Origin: Companilactobacillus formosensis
GTDB lineage: Bacteria; Bacillota; Bacilli; Lactobacillales; Lactobacillaceae
NCBI RefSeq assembly: GCF_005405305.1
Contig: NZ_BJDU01000004.1
Coordinates: forward strand, 124,001 to 188,000
DNA length: 64,000 nt
Reading direction: 5' to 3'
Shown: piece by piece, positions 1-9,199 of the stretch
How the letters are laid out: each line of letters opens with the position of its first letter
Position numbering within the stretch: position 1 is the first letter of the stretch
Position numbers and translations under genes: made by a program
The notes under the pieces: generated by a model
Seen by the model: only the letters and a program-made list of their open reading frames with translations
What the model was told of the DNA's origin: nothing
The model's database searches: none

Positions 1-1449
1 CTAAATAAATTTCAAAATATTATTAGCAAATTAGTAATTGTCTGTTTAGTGATTTTTACGTCGGTCGTTTTGATTCAAGCAGGCAAATTTTATACATTAA
101 ATTATTTAAAAATAGAACCAGTATTAGCGATACTGGTTTTTCTTTGTGCAATTATTTTTGTCGGTGGAGTTGGTTATTTACTTTACCGAATTCGCGATGA
201 TGACAAAAATCTCAATCGATTGATTTTAATTAGTTTGTTGCTAGTCTTTGCTATCGTTGCCCTAATTTGGTTAAAGCTGGTTCCACAGACACAAGTTAGT
301 GATTTTAAGGCTTTTTGGAGAACAGCTCCAAAGGCTTTGAATGGTGAAAAAATATTTAGTTATGATAATGATTATTTCGCTAAATGGGCCTATCAAACAG
401 GCTTTTTAGTCTACGTTATGACGGTGGTCAAAATCTTTGGACATCACGTGATAGCAATTCAATTGTTAAACGTTGTGTATCAAGTTTTGATTTTATTGAT
501 GGTCTATTTATTAGCTATCAAAATCACAAAAAAGGTTAAATTAGCTCGCTTGTCAATCTTTATTTTGATGATTGATTTGGACTGGTTTGCCTTAAATAGT
601 CAGGCAGATAATCAATATCTTGGGATGCTGCTATTCTTAGTGACATTTTATTTGATTCTAAAGGATCGTTATTGGTCTTATGCACTGGCTGGTTTGACTC
701 TCGGTGTTGGTAGTATTATTCGGCCAATTGGTCCAGTCGTTATAGCGGGTATCGTTGTTTATGCATTGATTTATTTGTTGATTGATAATAATCAACTCAA
801 CTGGTCAAAAATTGTCAAAGTAGTAATAACTTTGTTAATTTATCAAGTGATTTTTTCTGGAGCCAGTTTAGCAATTAAAAGCTCCGGACTCAATTCTTAT
901 GGATTAACTAATCGAGATTCTGAATGGAAATTTGTGGTCGGCTTGGATGCTAATTCTAATGGCGCCTATGATCAACAAATGGTCGATCGTTTTAATCTCA
1001 AGGATAGTCGAGCCAAGATGAGTGCTAAAGAACATCAAGTTATTCGTGAAAATATCGATAATCTAAATTCTACTCATGGTTGGCTTAAATTGCTTTGGAA
1101 TAAAAATTCCAAATTGTGGGCAGAGCGTGCAATCACCATTGACTTTACAGGTATTGAAACTAGGCATTCATTGAAGACAAGCAACTTTATTAAATTATTA
1201 GGCTATCTAGGCTCACTAGTCTTGATAATCTTGTCATGGTTTGGTTCAATCAAATTGTTGAAAAACACTCATAAAGAGATATTTATATTATTGTTACCAC
1301 TAATGGCGTACGCCGTTGTACAATTATTAATTGAAGTACAAGGTAGGTATCGACTAGAGTTTCTACCTGTTATCGCAATCTTAGGCGGAATTGGCCTATA
1401 TTGGATTTACGATTGGTTTAAATTAAAATGGGGGAAAATGAATGTCTGA
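1..1449 (+). CDS. Polytopic membrane glycosyltransferase (GT-C / family 39-like), 5' partial
   Basis: The frame is open from the first base, and the residues before the first internal start (GTG at 49) are part of a hydrophobic segment, so the true start is probably upstream of the window. The visible 482 residues form about ten membrane helices. After an early helix comes an exposed loop with a Ser-Asp-Phe motif, the usual position of the catalytic acidic residue in GT-C enzymes that use polyprenyl-phosphate sugars. The next gene, a GtrB/DPM1-like enzyme, overlaps by 8 bases and could supply such a donor, so an envelope-glycosylation pair is likely. The acceptor is unknown. The fold class is fairly secure; the substrate is not. 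Confidence 0.72.
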   Translation, partial: LNKFQNIISKLVIVCLVIFTSVVLIQAGKFYTLNYLKIEPVLAILVFLCAIIFVGGVGYLLYRIRDDDKNLNRLILISLLLVFAIVALIWLKLVPQTQVSDFKAFWRTAPKALNGEKIFSYDNDYFAKWAYQTGFLVYVMTVVKIFGHHVIAIQLLNVVYQVLILLMVYLLAIKITKKVKLARLSIFILMIDLDWFALNSQADNQYLGMLLFLVTFYLILKDRYWSYALAGLTLGVGSIIRPIGPVVIAGIVVYALIYLLIDNNQLNWSKIVKVVITLLIYQVIFSGASLAIKSSGLNSYGLTNRDSEWKFVVGLDANSNGAYDQQMVDRFNLKDSRAKMSAKEHQVIRENIDNLNSTHGWLKLLWNKNSKLWAERAITIDFTGIETRHSLKTSNFIKLLGYLGSLVLIILSWFGSIKLLKNTHKEIFILLLPLMAYAVVQLLIEVQGRYRLEFLPVIAILGGIGLYWIYDWFKLKWGKMNV

Positions 1450-2422
1450 TTTATTCAAATTAAGTATTGTAGTCCCTTGCTACAACGAAGAAGAAGTTTT
1501 GCCAGAAACGACGAAAGAATTGTCAGCAATCGTTAATGGTTTGATCGAGTCACGTAAGATTTCTGCTAACAGTAAAATTGTGTACGTTGATGATGGTAGT
1601 AAAGACAAGACTTGGAGTATGATCGATAATTTTTCTAAAGAATCCAAGCTAGTCTCTGGTGTAAAATTGAGCCGTAATTTTGGTCATCAAGGGGCTTTAT
1701 TAGCTGGCGTAACACGAGCTTCCAAAGATTCAGATGCCGTTATAACGATAGATGCTGATTTACAAGATGACGTTAATGCTATTCCTAAGATGGTCGACGA
1801 GTATCTCAATGGTGCGGAAGTAGTTTATGGAGTTAGAAATAATCGTGATACTGATACTGCTTTTAAACGTAATACCGCCGAGATGTTCTATAAATTCATG
1901 GGCTTCTTGGGAGTCCACTTAGTTCCTGATTCTGCTGATTATCGTTTGATGAGCCAAAGGGCTTGCCAAGTTTTGTTGAGTTATCGTGAAAGAAATTTGT
2001 TTTTACGTGGAATCGTGCCTTTAGTTGGTTTCAAGTCAGCTAAAGTTTATTATGCTCGTAAGGAAAGATTTGCTGGTGAATCCAAATATCCATTACGCAA
2101 GATGATTAAATTTGCGATGGATGGAATCACTTCATTTTCAATTGTTCCCATAAAGATGATCATGGGCTTAGGATTTTTTATTGTTTTGATCAGTTTAGTT
2201 TTATTAATTTATAGTTTTATTCAAAAAATAAATGGTAACGTTGTTGATGGCTGGTCATCACTAATGATATCTATTTGGGCACTTGGTGGTGTACAATTGA
2301 TTAGTATTAGTGTGATCGGTGAATACGTTGGAAAAATCTTCAGTGAAGTTAAGCAACGTCCAAGATTTACTATTGAAAAAGATATTTACACTGAAAAAAC
2401 ACAAAAAGAAAACAAGAGGTAA
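1442..2422 (+). CDS. Family 2 glycosyltransferase, GtrB/DPM1-like (polyprenyl-phosphate glycosyltransferase)
   Basis: This 326-residue protein has a GT-A fold N-terminal domain with the family signatures VVPCYNEEE (about 10-18), VDDGSKD (49-55) and DADLQDD (104-110, the metal/nucleotide-sugar site). Two C-terminal membrane helices (about 233-262 and 270-295) are typical of GtrB/YkcC-type enzymes, which transfer glucose or a similar sugar from a nucleotide donor to undecaprenyl phosphate on the cytoplasmic face. The ATG at 1442 overlaps the upstream GT-C gene and follows a GGGGAAA ribosome-binding stretch, so the two are translationally coupled. I infer that the lipid-linked sugar feeds the neighbouring membrane transferase. 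Confidence 0.85.
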   Translation: MSDLFKLSIVVPCYNEEEVLPETTKELSAIVNGLIESRKISANSKIVYVDDGSKDKTWSMIDNFSKESKLVSGVKLSRNFGHQGALLAGVTRASKDSDAVITIDADLQDDVNAIPKMVDEYLNGAEVVYGVRNNRDTDTAFKRNTAEMFYKFMGFLGVHLVPDSADYRLMSQRACQVLLSYRERNLFLRGIVPLVGFKSAKVYYARKERFAGESKYPLRKMIKFAMDGITSFSIVPIKMIMGLGFFIVLISLVLLIYSFIQKINGNVVDGWSSLMISIWALGGVQLISISVIGEYVGKIFSEVKQRPRFTIEKDIYTEKTQKENKR

Positions 2423-2427
2423 TTACT

Positions 2428-2862
2428 ATGAATGCCGCACAAAAGAAAGCTATGCAATATGGCAATTTAATCAACAGTACTGTTCAATCAATTCAAGATG
2501 AACAAGATAAACTTAATCCAGAATTTGAAAAATTACGTGATGCTTTAGATCGTAGTAAAGTTAATAAGCTGGATGATGTAGAGTATACAAAGATTCAAAA
2601 AGATTTCGCTACTGGTACGAAGAATTATCAAGCAACTTTAGCTAAATTGGAAAAGGGTAAAGCTCCAGCCAGATTGATGGGAACACATATTAATTTGGTT
2701 TCGGCTTTCAAGAATTATGTTGCTGGTTGTGCTGATATGACTGAAAGTATCGGTGACAATAAGACAATCGACCGTCACAAATTTGATGAAGCAGAAAAGA
2801 AGCAAGATGAATATATGGATAAATTTTCTAAATTGATTCAAAGGTTGACTAACTTAGCTTAA
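2428..2862 (+). CDS. Conserved hypothetical protein, 144 aa, helical
   Basis: I do not recognise a named family. The protein is soluble, rich in Lys, Asp, Glu and Gln, has no signal peptide or membrane segment, and looks largely alpha-helical with coiled-coil-like charged heptads (about 20-60 and 110-140). It contains one cysteine. It starts at ATG 2428 six bases after the glycosyltransferase, behind AAGAGG, and ends one base before the SprT-like gene, so it sits inside a four-gene run. It is real by spacing, ribosome-binding site and codon use; no function can be assigned. Confidence 0.75.
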   Translation: MNAAQKKAMQYGNLINSTVQSIQDEQDKLNPEFEKLRDALDRSKVNKLDDVEYTKIQKDFATGTKNYQATLAKLEKGKAPARLMGTHINLVSAFKNYVAGCADMTESIGDNKTIDRHKFDEAEKKQDEYMDKFSKLIQRLTNLA

Positions 2863-2863
2863 G

Positions 2864-3328
2864 ATGAACGATTTAGAATTAACTGCACTAGTAAAAAAGG
2901 TTTCCCAAGAATATTTCGGGAAGCCTTTTATTCATCAAGCGTATTTTAATAGTCGATTAAAAACTACTGGTGGTCGCTTTCACTTACGAGATAAAAATAT
3001 TGATATTAATCCCAAAATATATCAAGACTTTGGTCAAGAAGAATTAATTGGTGTCATAAAGCATGAATTGTGTCACTATCATTTGTATAATGACGGTTTA
3101 CCAGCACAACATAAGGATCGAACTTTTAAGATTCTCTTGCAACAAGTTGGCGGTAGTCGTTTTTCACCAATTAAAAGTTCCGTTCATAGAAAGAATTATC
3201 ATGTTTATGAATGTAATGATTGTCATCATATTTATCATCGTGTAAAAAAGATAAACACTCGAAAATATGTCTGCGGAAAATGCCATGGAAAACTAAAATA
3301 TATCAAAGATATTACTATTTCATCTTGA
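2864..3328 (+). CDS. SprT-like zinc metallopeptidase family protein
   Basis: This 154-residue protein has the SprT-like architecture: an HExxH zinc site (His67-Glu68-Leu-Cys-His71) in the central helix, followed by a zinc-ribbon with Cys117-x-x-Cys120 and Cys137-x-x-Cys140. Size and motif order match the YdcK/SprT-like group of Firmicutes, whose physiological role is poorly known; eukaryotic SprT-domain relatives (Spartan) cleave DNA-crosslinked proteins. All metal ligands are present. It starts one base after the preceding stop and closes the run. Its stop codon overlaps the -35 box of the tRNA-Leu promoter. Confidence 0.85.
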   Translation: MNDLELTALVKKVSQEYFGKPFIHQAYFNSRLKTTGGRFHLRDKNIDINPKIYQDFGQEELIGVIKHELCHYHLYNDGLPAQHKDRTFKILLQQVGGSRFSPIKSSVHRKNYHVYECNDCHHIYHRVKKINTRKYVCGKCHGKLKYIKDITISS

Positions 3329-3353
3329 TAATTTTTTTATTTATGTGTATAGT
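3325..3353 (+). promoter_or_regulatory. Sigma-A promoter of tRNA-Leu
   Basis: TTGATA (3325-3330), a 17-base AT-rich spacer and TATAGT (3348-3353) lie 11 bases before the mature 5' end of tRNA-Leu. Five of six bases match consensus in each box, and the -35 box overlaps the stop codon of the SprT-like gene. Confidence 0.75.
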
Positions 3354-3364
3354 AGAACCTGCAT

Positions 3365-3450
3365 GCGGGTATGGCGGAATTGGCAGACGCGCAAGACTAA
3401 GGATCTTGTGGAGAATTATCTCCGTGGAAGTTCGAATCTTCTTACCCGCA
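3365..3450 (+). tRNA. tRNA-Leu (anticodon AAG)
   Basis: The acceptor stem GCGGGTA pairs with TACCCGC (3443-3449). The anticodon stem CAAGA/TCTTG encloses loop CTAAGGA, giving anticodon AAG (reads CUU). A long variable arm, as in class II tRNAs, and a T-loop TTCGAAT are present. The discriminator is A, and the genomic 3' end reads TCA, so CCA is added after transcription. It has its own promoter upstream and terminator downstream. Confidence 0.95.
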
Positions 3451-3457
3451 TCACTAG

Positions 3458-3495
3458 AGTAGTTGGACATTAATTTGTTCGACTGCTTTTTTTTT
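3458..3495 (+). terminator. Rho-independent terminator of tRNA-Leu
   Basis: AGTAGTTGGAC pairs, with G-U wobbles, with GTTCGACTGCT, followed by a run of nine T. Confidence 0.8.
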
Positions 3496-3669
3496 GCAAT
3501 AGTTGATAATACAAGAAATCGAGCACAAATATTTTTGTGCATATGCAAATTTTCATAAAAATATATATTAATATTAGATTATTTATTAACGATAACTATA
3601 TATATTTTTTTATCCGGTGGTATAGTATTATTGATAAATGTCATAACGATAGATGGGAGTGTGTTGCCA

Positions 3670-4509
3670 TTGTTTCTTGGATCAATTATTTACAATAAAA
3701 GACGAGAAATGAATTTAACTCAAATTGAGTTAGCTGATGATATTTGTACTCAAAATACAATTAGCAAAATCGAGAAACATAATATTGCGCCCACGGTCAA
3801 TATCCTTATTAAGATTTGCTTGAAATTAGATTTAACATTAAACGATGTTTTTAGTGATTTTTCAAGTAAATCTTCTGCCAAAGAGGATAGCGCCTTGGAT
3901 GCATTAGAGAAAGATACATTGTTGAAGGATACTTCAGATGTAGAAGAAAAGTTGTCATCACTTGAGGGAAAATTGAGCGATAATGACATGAAGCAATACG
4001 AATTGATCACTGGTGTGTTGGATTATTGGAAGGGAAACTTTGATTCTTCATTGTTTACTCTTGATAAAGTTTTACAGTATACTAAATCGGCTAATGATGA
4101 TATTTATACTTTGTTAGCTTATTTGTTCAAAGGACTAGATTATTTAGGCCAAGAACATGATGACCGCGCACAATACTATTTCCAAATGATTTCTAATGCT
4201 TGTGAGGAAGATGTCGAATTCAAAAATGCCAATGAATTAGAAATTCTCTTTATTTGCAAGACATTAGCGGGTTCTTTTGCAAAAATGAAATCCTATCAAA
4301 CATCATTTGACTTCAGTCAACGTGGTTTAAAATTTGCAAATGAAAAACATGTTTCATATTTCTTGGATGAATTAAATTACTTTGCTGCTTTGTCGATTAA
4401 AAATGATAAAAGCAAAAAAGCTGATTACGAAACTTTCAATAACTTGGCTTATTACTTAGCGAAGGTTAATAAAAATACTGATTTGTTAAGGAAGATAGAT
4501 CATAAATAA
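3670..4509 (+). CDS. Helix-turn-helix transcriptional regulator with TPR-type C-terminal domain (Rgg/PlcR-like)
   Basis: Residues about 2-60 form a Cro/C1-type HTH (RREMNLTQIELAD followed by a TISKIEKH recognition element). The rest of the 279 residues is helical and resembles the TPR-like peptide-binding domain of RRNPP/Rgg regulators, with repeated helical hairpins and aromatic residues (YELITGVLDYWKG, YTLLAYLFKGLDYLG). I place the start at TTG 3670 behind GGGAG (3655-3659); the frame is open to TTG 3631 but has no ribosome-binding site there. It stands alone before four SLAP surface-protein genes, so control of those genes is possible but unproven. No adjacent short peptide pheromone gene was seen. 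Confidence 0.8.
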   Translation: MFLGSIIYNKRREMNLTQIELADDICTQNTISKIEKHNIAPTVNILIKICLKLDLTLNDVFSDFSSKSSAKEDSALDALEKDTLLKDTSDVEEKLSSLEGKLSDNDMKQYELITGVLDYWKGNFDSSLFTLDKVLQYTKSANDDIYTLLAYLFKGLDYLGQEHDDRAQYYFQMISNACEEDVEFKNANELEILFICKTLAGSFAKMKSYQTSFDFSQRGLKFANEKHVSYFLDELNYFAALSIKNDKSKKADYETFNNLAYYLAKVNKNTDLLRKIDHK

Positions 4510-4513
4510 ATTT

Positions 4514-4551
4514 AAAAATCATCAGATTATTTAGTCTGATGATTTTTTTTA
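4514..4551 (+). terminator. Rho-independent terminator after the TPR regulator
   Basis: AATCATCAGA pairs perfectly with TCTGATGATT around an 8-base loop and is followed by eight T. Confidence 0.88.
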
Positions 4552-4639
4552 TAAATAAATGTGTAAGCTCAATTATTGTAATATTTGTTTAAACATATTA
4601 CAGTTTAGTTAGTCTAAGGAGACTAAGGAAGTATAAAAA

Positions 4640-5140
4640 ATGAAAAAACTCGCTGTAATGTTTTTAACAATTTTACTTGGCTTAGGTTTTTCATTTTCAC
4701 CGACTAGTGTCAAGGCTGAATCCGTTGATAGCGGAAATTTTGTAGATGTGGATTCATCTTCAGCGGATCTATATAATTCCAATGGAGATAATCTTGGGAG
4801 AAAAGTTCCAAAGAATAGTACATGGTATCTTGGGAAAACAATTAGTATTAAAAATACGGACTATTACCAAATAGCTACTAATGAGTATTTAAGTTCCAAA
4901 GATAGCTATACTTACAGTAATAGACCGGAGGTTATCAAGGTTTCGTCAACTGATGGAGATGTACCTTTGTATGATCACAATTTTGTTCAATTATCGGATG
5001 TAGCATTAGCACCAGGTACTTCTTGGTATTCGGATAGAGTGATTTTCACACCTGACGGAATGCCATTTGTACGAGTAGCAACAGACGAATATGTGGGTAT
5101 GTGGTATGTCATGCAACAAGAATTTTCAGCAAAACTATAA
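4640..5140 (+). CDS. Small secreted protein with two SLAP (S-layer-type) repeats
   Basis: The 166-residue product has a Sec signal peptide (MKK, hydrophobic core, cleavage after VKA about residue 27). The mature part is two SLAP-type repeats, each built as valine/leucine-Tyr-(D/N)-x-x-G, then a Trp in S-T-W-Y or S-W-Y, then a YQIATNEYL or VRVATDEYV closing strand. SLAP domains bind cell-wall polymers in lactobacilli, so the protein is probably held non-covalently on the surface. No LPXTG motif is present. The start follows AAGGAAG. The next gene, 5495-6007, is a clear paralogue. Its role (envelope or S-layer-associated) is inferred from domain content only. Confidence 0.8.
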   Translation: MKKLAVMFLTILLGLGFSFSPTSVKAESVDSGNFVDVDSSSADLYNSNGDNLGRKVPKNSTWYLGKTISIKNTDYYQIATNEYLSSKDSYTYSNRPEVIKVSSTDGDVPLYDHNFVQLSDVALAPGTSWYSDRVIFTPDGMPFVRVATDEYVGMWYVMQQEFSAKL

Positions 5141-5146
5141 ATAACC

Positions 5147-5182
5147 AAAAAAAGATTATCTTGATTAAGATAGTCTTTTTTT
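5147..5182 (+). terminator. Rho-independent terminator
   Basis: AAGATTATCTT pairs with AAGATAGTCTT (one G-U) around GATT, with A-rich and T-rich flanks on either side. Confidence 0.85.
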
Positions 5183-5494
5183 ATTTTCATGACATATAGG
5201 TCTACAGAAGTCAATATTATCAACGTTTATAACGTTTTCTTATTTTTATGATATACGATATATTGAAAATTTGATAAAAAAAATAAGGATTTTTGAACGA
5301 TATTTCTTGTAATAGTTGTCCAAACCTTGTACTATAAAGTTGCTTATAATTATGCCAATGTTATATAGCTGACTGTGTGAAATATTAATTTTTTTATTGT
5401 ATTACATAAAACCAATTTTGTGTGCGCTTTTTTTCTGCCAAAAAATAAGTGCACAGAGGGTTAAATTATTTGAATTATAGTGAGGTCAAGGAAA
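5183..5494. other. AT-rich intergenic region between paralogous SLAP genes
   Basis: About 310 bases with no open frame worth calling. A TATAAT hexamer at 5345-5350 may be the -10 box of the downstream SLAP gene, but no well-spaced -35 box was found; TTGTCC at 5316 gives a 23-base spacer. The long leader implied (about 140 nt) has no obvious structure. Confidence 0.4.
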
Positions 5495-6007
5495 ATGAAA
5501 AAATCTTTATTATTTTTAGTGTGTGCACTTTTAGGTGTTGGGGGTTCTTTAGCAACAACTACTGATGTTAATGCCGAATCAGTAAGTAAGGGAAGTTTTG
5601 CTCAAGTAAGTAGCGAAGAAGCACCTGTTTATGATCAAAATGGAAATGCTACTAATGTTGCTCTTCAAAAGGACAGTACTTGGCAAGTTGCTAAGACTCA
5701 AGATATTAATGGAACTAGTTATTTCCAAGTTGCACCTAACCAATTTTTAAGCTCAAAGGATAGTTTTGCATACAAAAACCGTCGAATGGTTATCAAAGTT
5801 CAATCACTCGACGGCAAAGATAAAGCTGTTAATGTTTACGATCATAATTTGGTACAAAAAAGCGACGTATCTTTAGCATCTGGAACCAAATGGGCTACAG
5901 ATACTGTTATCAATACGTCTAACGGTATGCCTTTCTTACGTGTTGCTCCTGATCAGTACGTTGCCATGTACGATGTAGTTGAACAAACTTTCAAGGCTAC
6001 TATTTAA
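5495..6007 (+). CDS. Small secreted protein with two SLAP repeats (paralogue of 4640-5140)
   Basis: This 170-residue product has a signal peptide (MKKSLLFLVCALLGVGG, predicted cut after DVNA) followed by two SLAP-type repeats; the blocks SSKDSFAYKNR and NGMPFLRVAPDQYVAMY align with the upstream paralogue throughout. An in-frame GTG at 5480 exists, but the signal peptide and the GAGG element at 5482-5485 favour ATG 5495. In the second repeat the usual RVATDEYV reads RVAPDQYV, so the paralogues have diverged in the closing strand. It is probably a non-covalently attached surface protein. Tandem duplication is the simplest origin of the pair. Confidence 0.8.
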   Translation: MKKSLLFLVCALLGVGGSLATTTDVNAESVSKGSFAQVSSEEAPVYDQNGNATNVALQKDSTWQVAKTQDINGTSYFQVAPNQFLSSKDSFAYKNRRMVIKVQSLDGKDKAVNVYDHNLVQKSDVSLASGTKWATDTVINTSNGMPFLRVAPDQYVAMYDVVEQTFKATI

Positions 6008-6042
6008 TTTTATTTTTATAACTGTGTGTGAATTATTAACTT

Positions 6043-6080
6043 GGATGTTCGTGGTATGCCGACCATGGACATCCTTTTTT
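6043..6080 (+). terminator. Rho-independent terminator
   Basis: GGATGTTCGTGGT pairs with ACCATGGACATCC (two wobbles) and is followed by TTTTTT. Confidence 0.88.
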
Positions 6081-6477
6081 GTATACATATCAATTTCGTG
6101 TACATTGCCAAATGTACTTGAATTGTCTTAACGATATATATGAGGTCTTTCCTTATTACAAGTAATATAGTACTATCACTTACTCGTAATTTTGATTCAA
6201 TTTTTGTAAGAGGTTTTTTCCAAAAGTGGAATAAAACTTTATTAAGATAATATTATCAATTCATTTAATGAATTTTTCCCGACAAATGAACAAGATAATG
6301 TAAATATCATGGCTTTTTTTGTAAATTTTCACTTTTTACGAATAGTATACAGCTAAAAGCTCAAAATGCTTGAGATAGTAGGGTTCTTTAAATTATAAAA
6401 AAATAAGCAAAATTATTATTCTGGCAAATTAGTTCGAATTATTTATTATGAGCGCTGAAGAAAGAAGCGTGATTGAT
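6081..6477. other. Long AT-rich intergenic region upstream of a large SLAP adhesin
   Basis: About 400 bases without a supported gene. It contains small palindromes (TTCCA/TGGAA near 6220; AATTCATTTAATGAATT near 6255-6271) and several T-tracts. No promoter with good box spacing could be fixed by eye. It may be a long 5' leader of the adhesin gene. Confidence 0.35.
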
Positions 6478-8979
6478 GTGTTATTGAATAAGAAATGTGT
6501 ATATTTAGGAGTTACGTTATTTTCAGCGTTGATTTTGGGAGGAGTCACGACATCGCAAACGGCTAAAGCTGCTACTACAGGCGATACGACAACTAGTTCA
6601 ACTACAGCGACTAGTTCGTCAAGTCCAAGTGTCACTAGTCCGGTAACGACACCAACTAGTTCGACAACTGGTAGCACTTCAACAACTAGCCCGGCTACTT
6701 CTACAAGTACTATGACAAGCAGTAGTTCAACTACAGGCACAGCTACTACTCCAACGACATCAACATCGACAACAAGTCCGGCTACAACAGCACCATCTAC
6801 AACGACTAGTGGTACTTCAACGACAAGTCCAACTCCAACGACGACTGGCAGCAGTACAGCACCAACAACATCAGCAAGTACTACAAGTTCTACAAGTACC
6901 ACAGCTCCAACGACATCCACTACTACGACTAGCACAATAACTATTCCAAGTACTGGTTCAAGTACTGGTTTAAGTACTAGTTCAGCTAGTGGTTCAACTG
7001 TAACTGGAACTACAACACCAATAAGTACCACGACAACCACAGGGACGGGCACAACAGGTACTTCGACAACACCGACAACACCGACAACATCAACAACTGG
7101 TACTAATCCATATGCAATATCTAGCAATGTTACTGATAGTACGGTGGTAAACTTTGCCGATCCATTATTAGGTGCAGCAGTTAAGTCAGCTTTGAATATT
7201 CCTACTAATGATCCAATTACAGTTGGCGATATTAAGGGCTATGTCAACCCAACACTTGGAATTATGATGACTAGCTACGAAATGGATCATCCAGCCGATG
7301 GTTCAGGACCAACACCGGGAGCTTCAATGACTGACCAACAAGATACACCGGTTGAAAGCCTTGATGGAATGCAATATTTGCAATTATTACCAACTAAAAC
7401 AAGTGTTATTTTTCAAGCTAAATTAGCTTCAGATGCTAATGCTAATACTGACTTGAGACCATTGGACGGCATTAATTTTAGCGAGCTAACACTTGATGGT
7501 AATTTTAGTGACCCAGATGCTAAAGAGATTGATGTCAGCCAAGTTGCTGGACTTGATCTTGCCAATGCAACGTTATTTGAATTGAGCGGTGGTTCAACTA
7601 CATCGCCAACTGATGGTTTAAATAATCAAGAATTGGCACAAGTTGCTCCAACGATTGTTAAATTTGCTAATAATGGTCAAAGTTATCACACAATCGAATT
7701 AGGTTATTCAAGTATTTCAGACTTTACACCATTGCAAGGCGTCGAATCTGGTCAAAGTGTATCTGTCATTGCAGTATCGAATACAATTAATGATTCAACA
7801 CCAATTTATGCAGTAACGGGACAACCAATTACATTTACTGCACCTAAGGTTTTAGACTTGGATGGAAAAGATATAGCAAATAGTTATCATTATTCTAGTT
7901 CAGTACCAACAACTGATTTGAAAGATGACAACCTCACTAATAACGGAAACGACAGTTATACTTTGACTGATGCCGATCCAAACGCAAAGGAATTGGATTA
8001 TGGTCAAATTGGTTTTGCTGATTATACGCCTGATTCTTTAACTTATGAGACTAAAGGAACGACACTTTTTGAAACTGTAACAATGGAAGACCAGCCACTA
8101 ATTTGGCAAGCACATCCTACTGTTACAATTGATTACATGGATCCCGCTGGACAACCAATTTTAAACGCCGATGGTACTCCAATGACCAAAACTATTGAGG
8201 GTAATTTAATCGGTGATCCATATGATTTGACTAGCGATAGCCAAGTAACTGGATATACTTTGACTAGTCCAGCAAGCTTGTTGAAGGGAAATTATACTCA
8301 GAATCCTCAAACAATCGATTTGAGCTATCAAGCTGCCAGTTCACAACCTTATGCATCTGGCAATTCACAAACTGATCAAGGTTCATCAACTACTCCTTCA
8401 ACATCAACACAACCAACTACATCAACTACAACATCACCTGATCGAGTTTCTATTCAAGTCAAAGATTTATCAGCCGATTCTCCAACAGATGATCAATTAA
8501 TTGATATGGGGGTTCGTGCAACTACTCATATTAACGGACAATTATTCTACTTAGTTGGATATGGTCAATGGGTCTTAGCTAGTGACTACAATAATGTTGC
8601 TTCACCAACTAGTGGCGTGATCAGAACCTTTGATAGTTCAACTGATTTGGTAAATTCTTATGGTCAGCCAGTTTCAGAAAAGTTAATGCCTAATACAGAA
8701 TGGAAATATAGCAAGATTGTAACTATCAATGGTGCTCAATATTATCAAGTAGCTACCGATGAATTCTTACCCGTTCAAAATGGGGTTAAGTTCTTTTCAA
8801 CTAAAGGAACGGTAAAGACCCAAACTAGAGCAACACTTTATGACTCTCAAGGTAAGAGTTTAGGCCAAACATTATCAAGCGGATCAAATTGGTATACAGA
8901 CGGATATGCCACGATCAATGGTGAAAAGATGTATCGTGTTGCTACTGATGAATGGATTCCAGCTAGTGACGTTATTTAA
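6478..8979 (+). CDS. Large secreted adhesin-like protein: Thr/Ser-rich stalk, LRR-like region, MucBP-like domain, SLAP repeats
   Basis: The 833-residue product (from GTG 6478) begins with a signal peptide ending SQTAKAA. Residues about 38-215 are almost only Thr, Ser, Pro, Gly and Ala, a mucin-like stalk. Next comes an internalin-like segment (VESLDGMQYLQLLP, SISDFTPLQGV) of degenerate leucine-rich type, then a MucBP-like domain (about 545-620; VTIDYMDPAG, GYTL, TIDLSYQA) and three C-terminal SLAP-type modules, the last ending MYRVATDEWIPASDVI. ATG 6448 is in frame but has no ribosome-binding site; GAAGAAAGAAG before 6478 and alignment with the next gene favour 6478. There is no LPXTG, so SLAP repeats probably provide wall attachment. 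Mucus or host binding is inferred. Confidence 0.8.
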   Translation: MLLNKKCVYLGVTLFSALILGGVTTSQTAKAATTGDTTTSSTTATSSSSPSVTSPVTTPTSSTTGSTSTTSPATSTSTMTSSSSTTGTATTPTTSTSTTSPATTAPSTTTSGTSTTSPTPTTTGSSTAPTTSASTTSSTSTTAPTTSTTTTSTITIPSTGSSTGLSTSSASGSTVTGTTTPISTTTTTGTGTTGTSTTPTTPTTSTTGTNPYAISSNVTDSTVVNFADPLLGAAVKSALNIPTNDPITVGDIKGYVNPTLGIMMTSYEMDHPADGSGPTPGASMTDQQDTPVESLDGMQYLQLLPTKTSVIFQAKLASDANANTDLRPLDGINFSELTLDGNFSDPDAKEIDVSQVAGLDLANATLFELSGGSTTSPTDGLNNQELAQVAPTIVKFANNGQSYHTIELGYSSISDFTPLQGVESGQSVSVIAVSNTINDSTPIYAVTGQPITFTAPKVLDLDGKDIANSYHYSSSVPTTDLKDDNLTNNGNDSYTLTDADPNAKELDYGQIGFADYTPDSLTYETKGTTLFETVTMEDQPLIWQAHPTVTIDYMDPAGQPILNADGTPMTKTIEGNLIGDPYDLTSDSQVTGYTLTSPASLLKGNYTQNPQTIDLSYQAASSQPYASGNSQTDQGSSTTPSTSTQPTTSTTTSPDRVSIQVKDLSADSPTDDQLIDMGVRATTHINGQLFYLVGYGQWVLASDYNNVASPTSGVIRTFDSSTDLVNSYGQPVSEKLMPNTEWKYSKIVTINGAQYYQVATDEFLPVQNGVKFFSTKGTVKTQTRATLYDSQGKSLGQTLSSGSNWYTDGYATINGEKMYRVATDEWIPASDVI

Positions 8980-8988
8980 ATAAGAAAA

Positions 8989-9043
8989 GAAGAACTCGTG
9001 GTCAGTACTAGAAAATAGTATTGATCATGGGTTCTTTTTTTTT
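8989..9043 (+). terminator. Rho-independent terminator with long stem
   Basis: AAGAACTCGTGGTCAGTACTA pairs with several wobbles to TAGTATTGATCATGGGTTCTT, followed by nine T. Confidence 0.88.
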
Positions 9044-9199
9044 ACAAATGGTATACATCTTTTGCTGGGAGATTCAGATGGCTGTAGGCCTTTTAAAAAT
9101 AACTATTAATTATTTAATTTTTTGTAGCAACTTTATATTGGTATATATAAAAATAACGTTCTAACATCGGTTTTGAGGATTAAGAAAAGAGTGATTGAT

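Noticed and set aside
2319-2501. 60-codon plus-strand frame across the glycosyltransferase/hypothetical gene junction
   Set aside because: Out-of-frame shadow of two well-supported genes, with no ribosome-binding site.
6429-7127. Long minus-strand open frame rich in Val, Leu, Pro and Gly opposite the adhesin stalk
   Set aside because: It is the antisense shadow of Thr/Ser codon repeats; low complexity, no ribosome-binding site. The same holds for 9133-9621 (minus) and 9459-9752 (plus) at the second adhesin.
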